From contig JALWEL010000237.1 in NCBI GenBank assembly GCA_027014065.1, positions 1 through 6,341 of the forward strand: a DNA stretch of 6,341 nucleotides, written 5' to 3'. Of this stretch, positions 5,568-6,341 are shown piece by piece. Each line of letters begins with the position of its first letter. Position 1 is the first letter of the stretch. The stretch comes from DHVE2 group archaeon (GTDB lineage: Archaea > Thermoplasmatota > Thermoplasmata > Thermoplasmatales > Aciduliprofundaceae). The notes under the pieces were generated by a model. It saw only the letters and a program-made list of their open reading frames with translations, was not told where the DNA came from and made no database searches. The position numbers and the translations under genes were made by a program.

Positions 5568-6255
5568 TTTTTTCAACCTCCGATAAGAAAAGCTTGAAAT
5601 TATTCTCCAAATGCATCTCCTGAATGAAGGAGAGCGCATCAGATGTGTTGGCGAGCTCATTTATATCGTCGTGCAAATCGCTTCCCACGGATATTGGCAC
5701 TTCGTAATCCCGTATTACCCTGAAAAAGTCTTCGGCTAAGCGATAATAGGGCATATCCAGCTTGGTGTAGTTGTAATTGGTGTTCAACTCGATTCCGATT
5801 TTGTCAGCCTGAAGAACTTTCGCAAGGGAAACGTAATCGGTGCCGCTGAAATTCCTGCTAATCTCGTTGTGCGCCAAAATCACGGGAATATCCAGTCTTT
5901 TTCTGATATTTAGGAGCATCCAGAGCGGGTAGCCATCCCACATCTCGTCCTGAACGTATTCGAAAAGAAGAAAATCCACACCCTCGAAATCCGGTAGATT
6001 GTCGATGTCTGTGCGCGGGGAAAAGTCTATCTCTAAGCCGATGTACAAATCGATGTCCTTTTCGTACTTTTTCCTCAAAGCCTTTAAATCTTCCACGTAC
6101 ATCTTTATGTATTTGGGCGGCAGGGAAGCGGTCTTTTTCGTGTAATAATGATCAGTGATTGCAATCTTGTCTATCTTTCTCTTTATCGCTTCTCTCACAA
6201 TTATTTCCGGGGTGTAGGTGCCGTCGCTCCATGTACTGTGGATGTGGAAGTTCAT
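5557..6255 (-). CDS. PHP-domain metal-dependent hydrolase, substrate unknown
   Basis: The 232-residue protein is a single PHP domain with the expected metal-binding motifs: HIHSTWSDG at the N-terminus (H4, H6, D11), ITDHYY (33-38; D35, H36), GLEIDF (E75), ILAHNE (H129) and GSDLH (D193, H195). PHP proteins fold as distorted beta/alpha barrels binding two or three metal ions and cleave phosphate esters; relatives include histidinol phosphatase, the YcdX-type phosphatases and polymerase-associated PHP domains. No polymerase or other domain is attached. The segment where many members have a further metal-ligand His (SxH or similar, near residue 100) reads LLFEYVQ, so one ligand appears replaced. 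The start ATG has no Shine-Dalgarno site but a TATA-like box 27-30 nt upstream, so it probably begins a leaderless transcript also carrying the SDR-like gene, which overlaps its end by 11 bp. The substrate cannot be deduced. Confidence 0.9.
   Translation of the reverse strand: MNFHIHSTWSDGTYTPEIIVREAIKRKIDKIAITDHYYTKKTASLPPKYIKMYVEDLKALRKKYEKDIDLYIGLEIDFSPRTDIDNLPDFEGVDFLLFEYVQDEMWDGYPLWMLLNIRKRLDIPVILAHNEISRNFSGTDYVSLAKVLQADKIGIELNTNYNYTKLDMPYYRLAEDFFRVIRDYEVPISVGSDLHDDINELANTSDALSFIQEMHLENNFKLFLSEVEKNEG
5573..5581 (-). promoter_or_regulatory. Shine-Dalgarno site deciding the SDR-like gene start
   Basis: The minus strand reads GGAGGTTGA, then five As and ATG (5567-5565). GGAGGT is a near-complete match to the archaeal anti-Shine-Dalgarno, with about 9 nt from the GGAGG core to ATG. 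It lies inside the end of the PHP gene and fixes the start at ATG 5567. Confidence 0.8.
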
Positions 6256-6278
6256 CGATTAAGTGATGGCGGATTGGA

Positions 6279-6296
6279 TTAAATATTTATCTCTCC
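6279..6296 (-). promoter_or_regulatory. TATA-type promoter of the PHP-SDR unit
   Basis: The minus strand reads GGAGAGATAAATATTTAA. The AT core is centred 27-30 nt upstream of the PHP ATG (6255), and no Shine-Dalgarno precedes that ATG, so a leader of only a few bases is inferred. The core TAAATATTTA (6280-6289) is a perfect 10-bp palindrome, so it could in principle also serve the opposite strand. It overlaps the stop codon of the probable upstream gene. Confidence 0.5.
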
Positions 6297-6340
6297 ACTT
6301 CCCATTCTTTCAGTTCCATGACAACCGAAAGCGTTGAACC
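6287..6340 (-). CDS. Probable C-terminal end of an unidentified gene cut by the window edge
   Basis: Reading leftwards from the right edge, one frame is open for 17 codons to a TAA (6289-6287), ending STLSVVMELKEWEVER. The composition (alternating hydrophobic residues, then a charged Glu/Lys/Arg-rich end) looks like the last strand of a real cytoplasmic protein, and the strand agrees with the PHP-SDR genes downstream. I do not recognise the family. An alternative is that the edge holds the beginning of a plus-strand gene at ATG 6318 (MTTESVEP, open to the edge), with the palindromic TATA-like element about 33 nt upstream. Too little sequence is present to decide. Confidence 0.4.
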   Translation of the reverse strand, partial: GSTLSVVMELKEWEVER

Positions 6341-6341
6341 C

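Noticed and set aside
5568..5660. N-terminal extension of the SDR-like protein by 31 residues
   Set aside because: The extra residues overlap the PHP gene, are Arg/Ser-rich with no SDR resemblance, and the strong GGAGGT site points to ATG 5567.
1..6341. Mobile element, CRISPR array, tRNA/rRNA genes or a defence cluster
   Set aside because: I saw no transposase or integrase motifs, no spaced direct repeats, no tRNA-like cloverleaf with a CCA end, and no nuclease/helicase combination. Nearly all bases are covered by housekeeping-style genes on one strand or the other.

Overview
The window looks archaeal, most likely euryarchaeal. It has the archaeal gene run aIF1A - RIO1 kinase - KH-domain (Dim2/Pno1-like) protein, an archaeal-type peptidyl-tRNA hydrolase (Pth2) tail, and a DUF99 protein. 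TATA-like boxes lie 25-30 nt upstream of genes that have almost no leader. A Thermoplasmata-related lineage is my best guess from gene style, the probable leaderless starts and the heavily sequon-bearing surface protein. It is not proven. The window is extremely compact: the longest non-coding stretch is about 100 bp.

Layout from left to right. Positions 1-690, + strand: the last 40 codons of pth2, then a DUF99 gene whose ATG overlaps the pth2 stop. Positions 674-3521, - strand: a four-gene run transcribed leftwards (aIF1A, RIO1, KH protein, then a CPA2-type cation/H+ antiporter), with junctions of 4-bp overlap, 1-bp overlap and a 6-bp gap. Positions 3522-3622: a divergent promoter region with one TATA-like box for each direction and a short inverted repeat between them. 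Positions 3623-4777, + strand: a secreted or membrane-anchored kelch-like beta-propeller with a C-terminal VPE-TM-Arg tail. Positions 4761-6255, - strand: a PHP-domain hydrolase followed, with an 11-bp overlap, by a short-chain dehydrogenase-like protein lacking the usual Tyr-Lys pair. Positions 6256-6341: the PHP promoter and the edge of one further gene, probably on the - strand.

Function. The left half is translation and ribosome biogenesis: tRNA recycling (Pth2), initiation (aIF1A), and small-subunit maturation (RIO1 and the Dim2-like KH protein). The antiporter sits at the end of this run and seems to be an operon passenger. The right half is a cell-surface protein of unknown ligand and a small two-gene metabolic unit of unknown substrate. 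Both convergent gene pairs overlap at their 3' ends by exactly 17 bp. I see no mobile element, CRISPR array, tRNA or rRNA gene, and no convincing terminator. I found no clear case for a wholly new multi-gene system. The most unusual items are the kelch-like surface protein, the PHP/atypical-SDR pair and the antiporter coupling.
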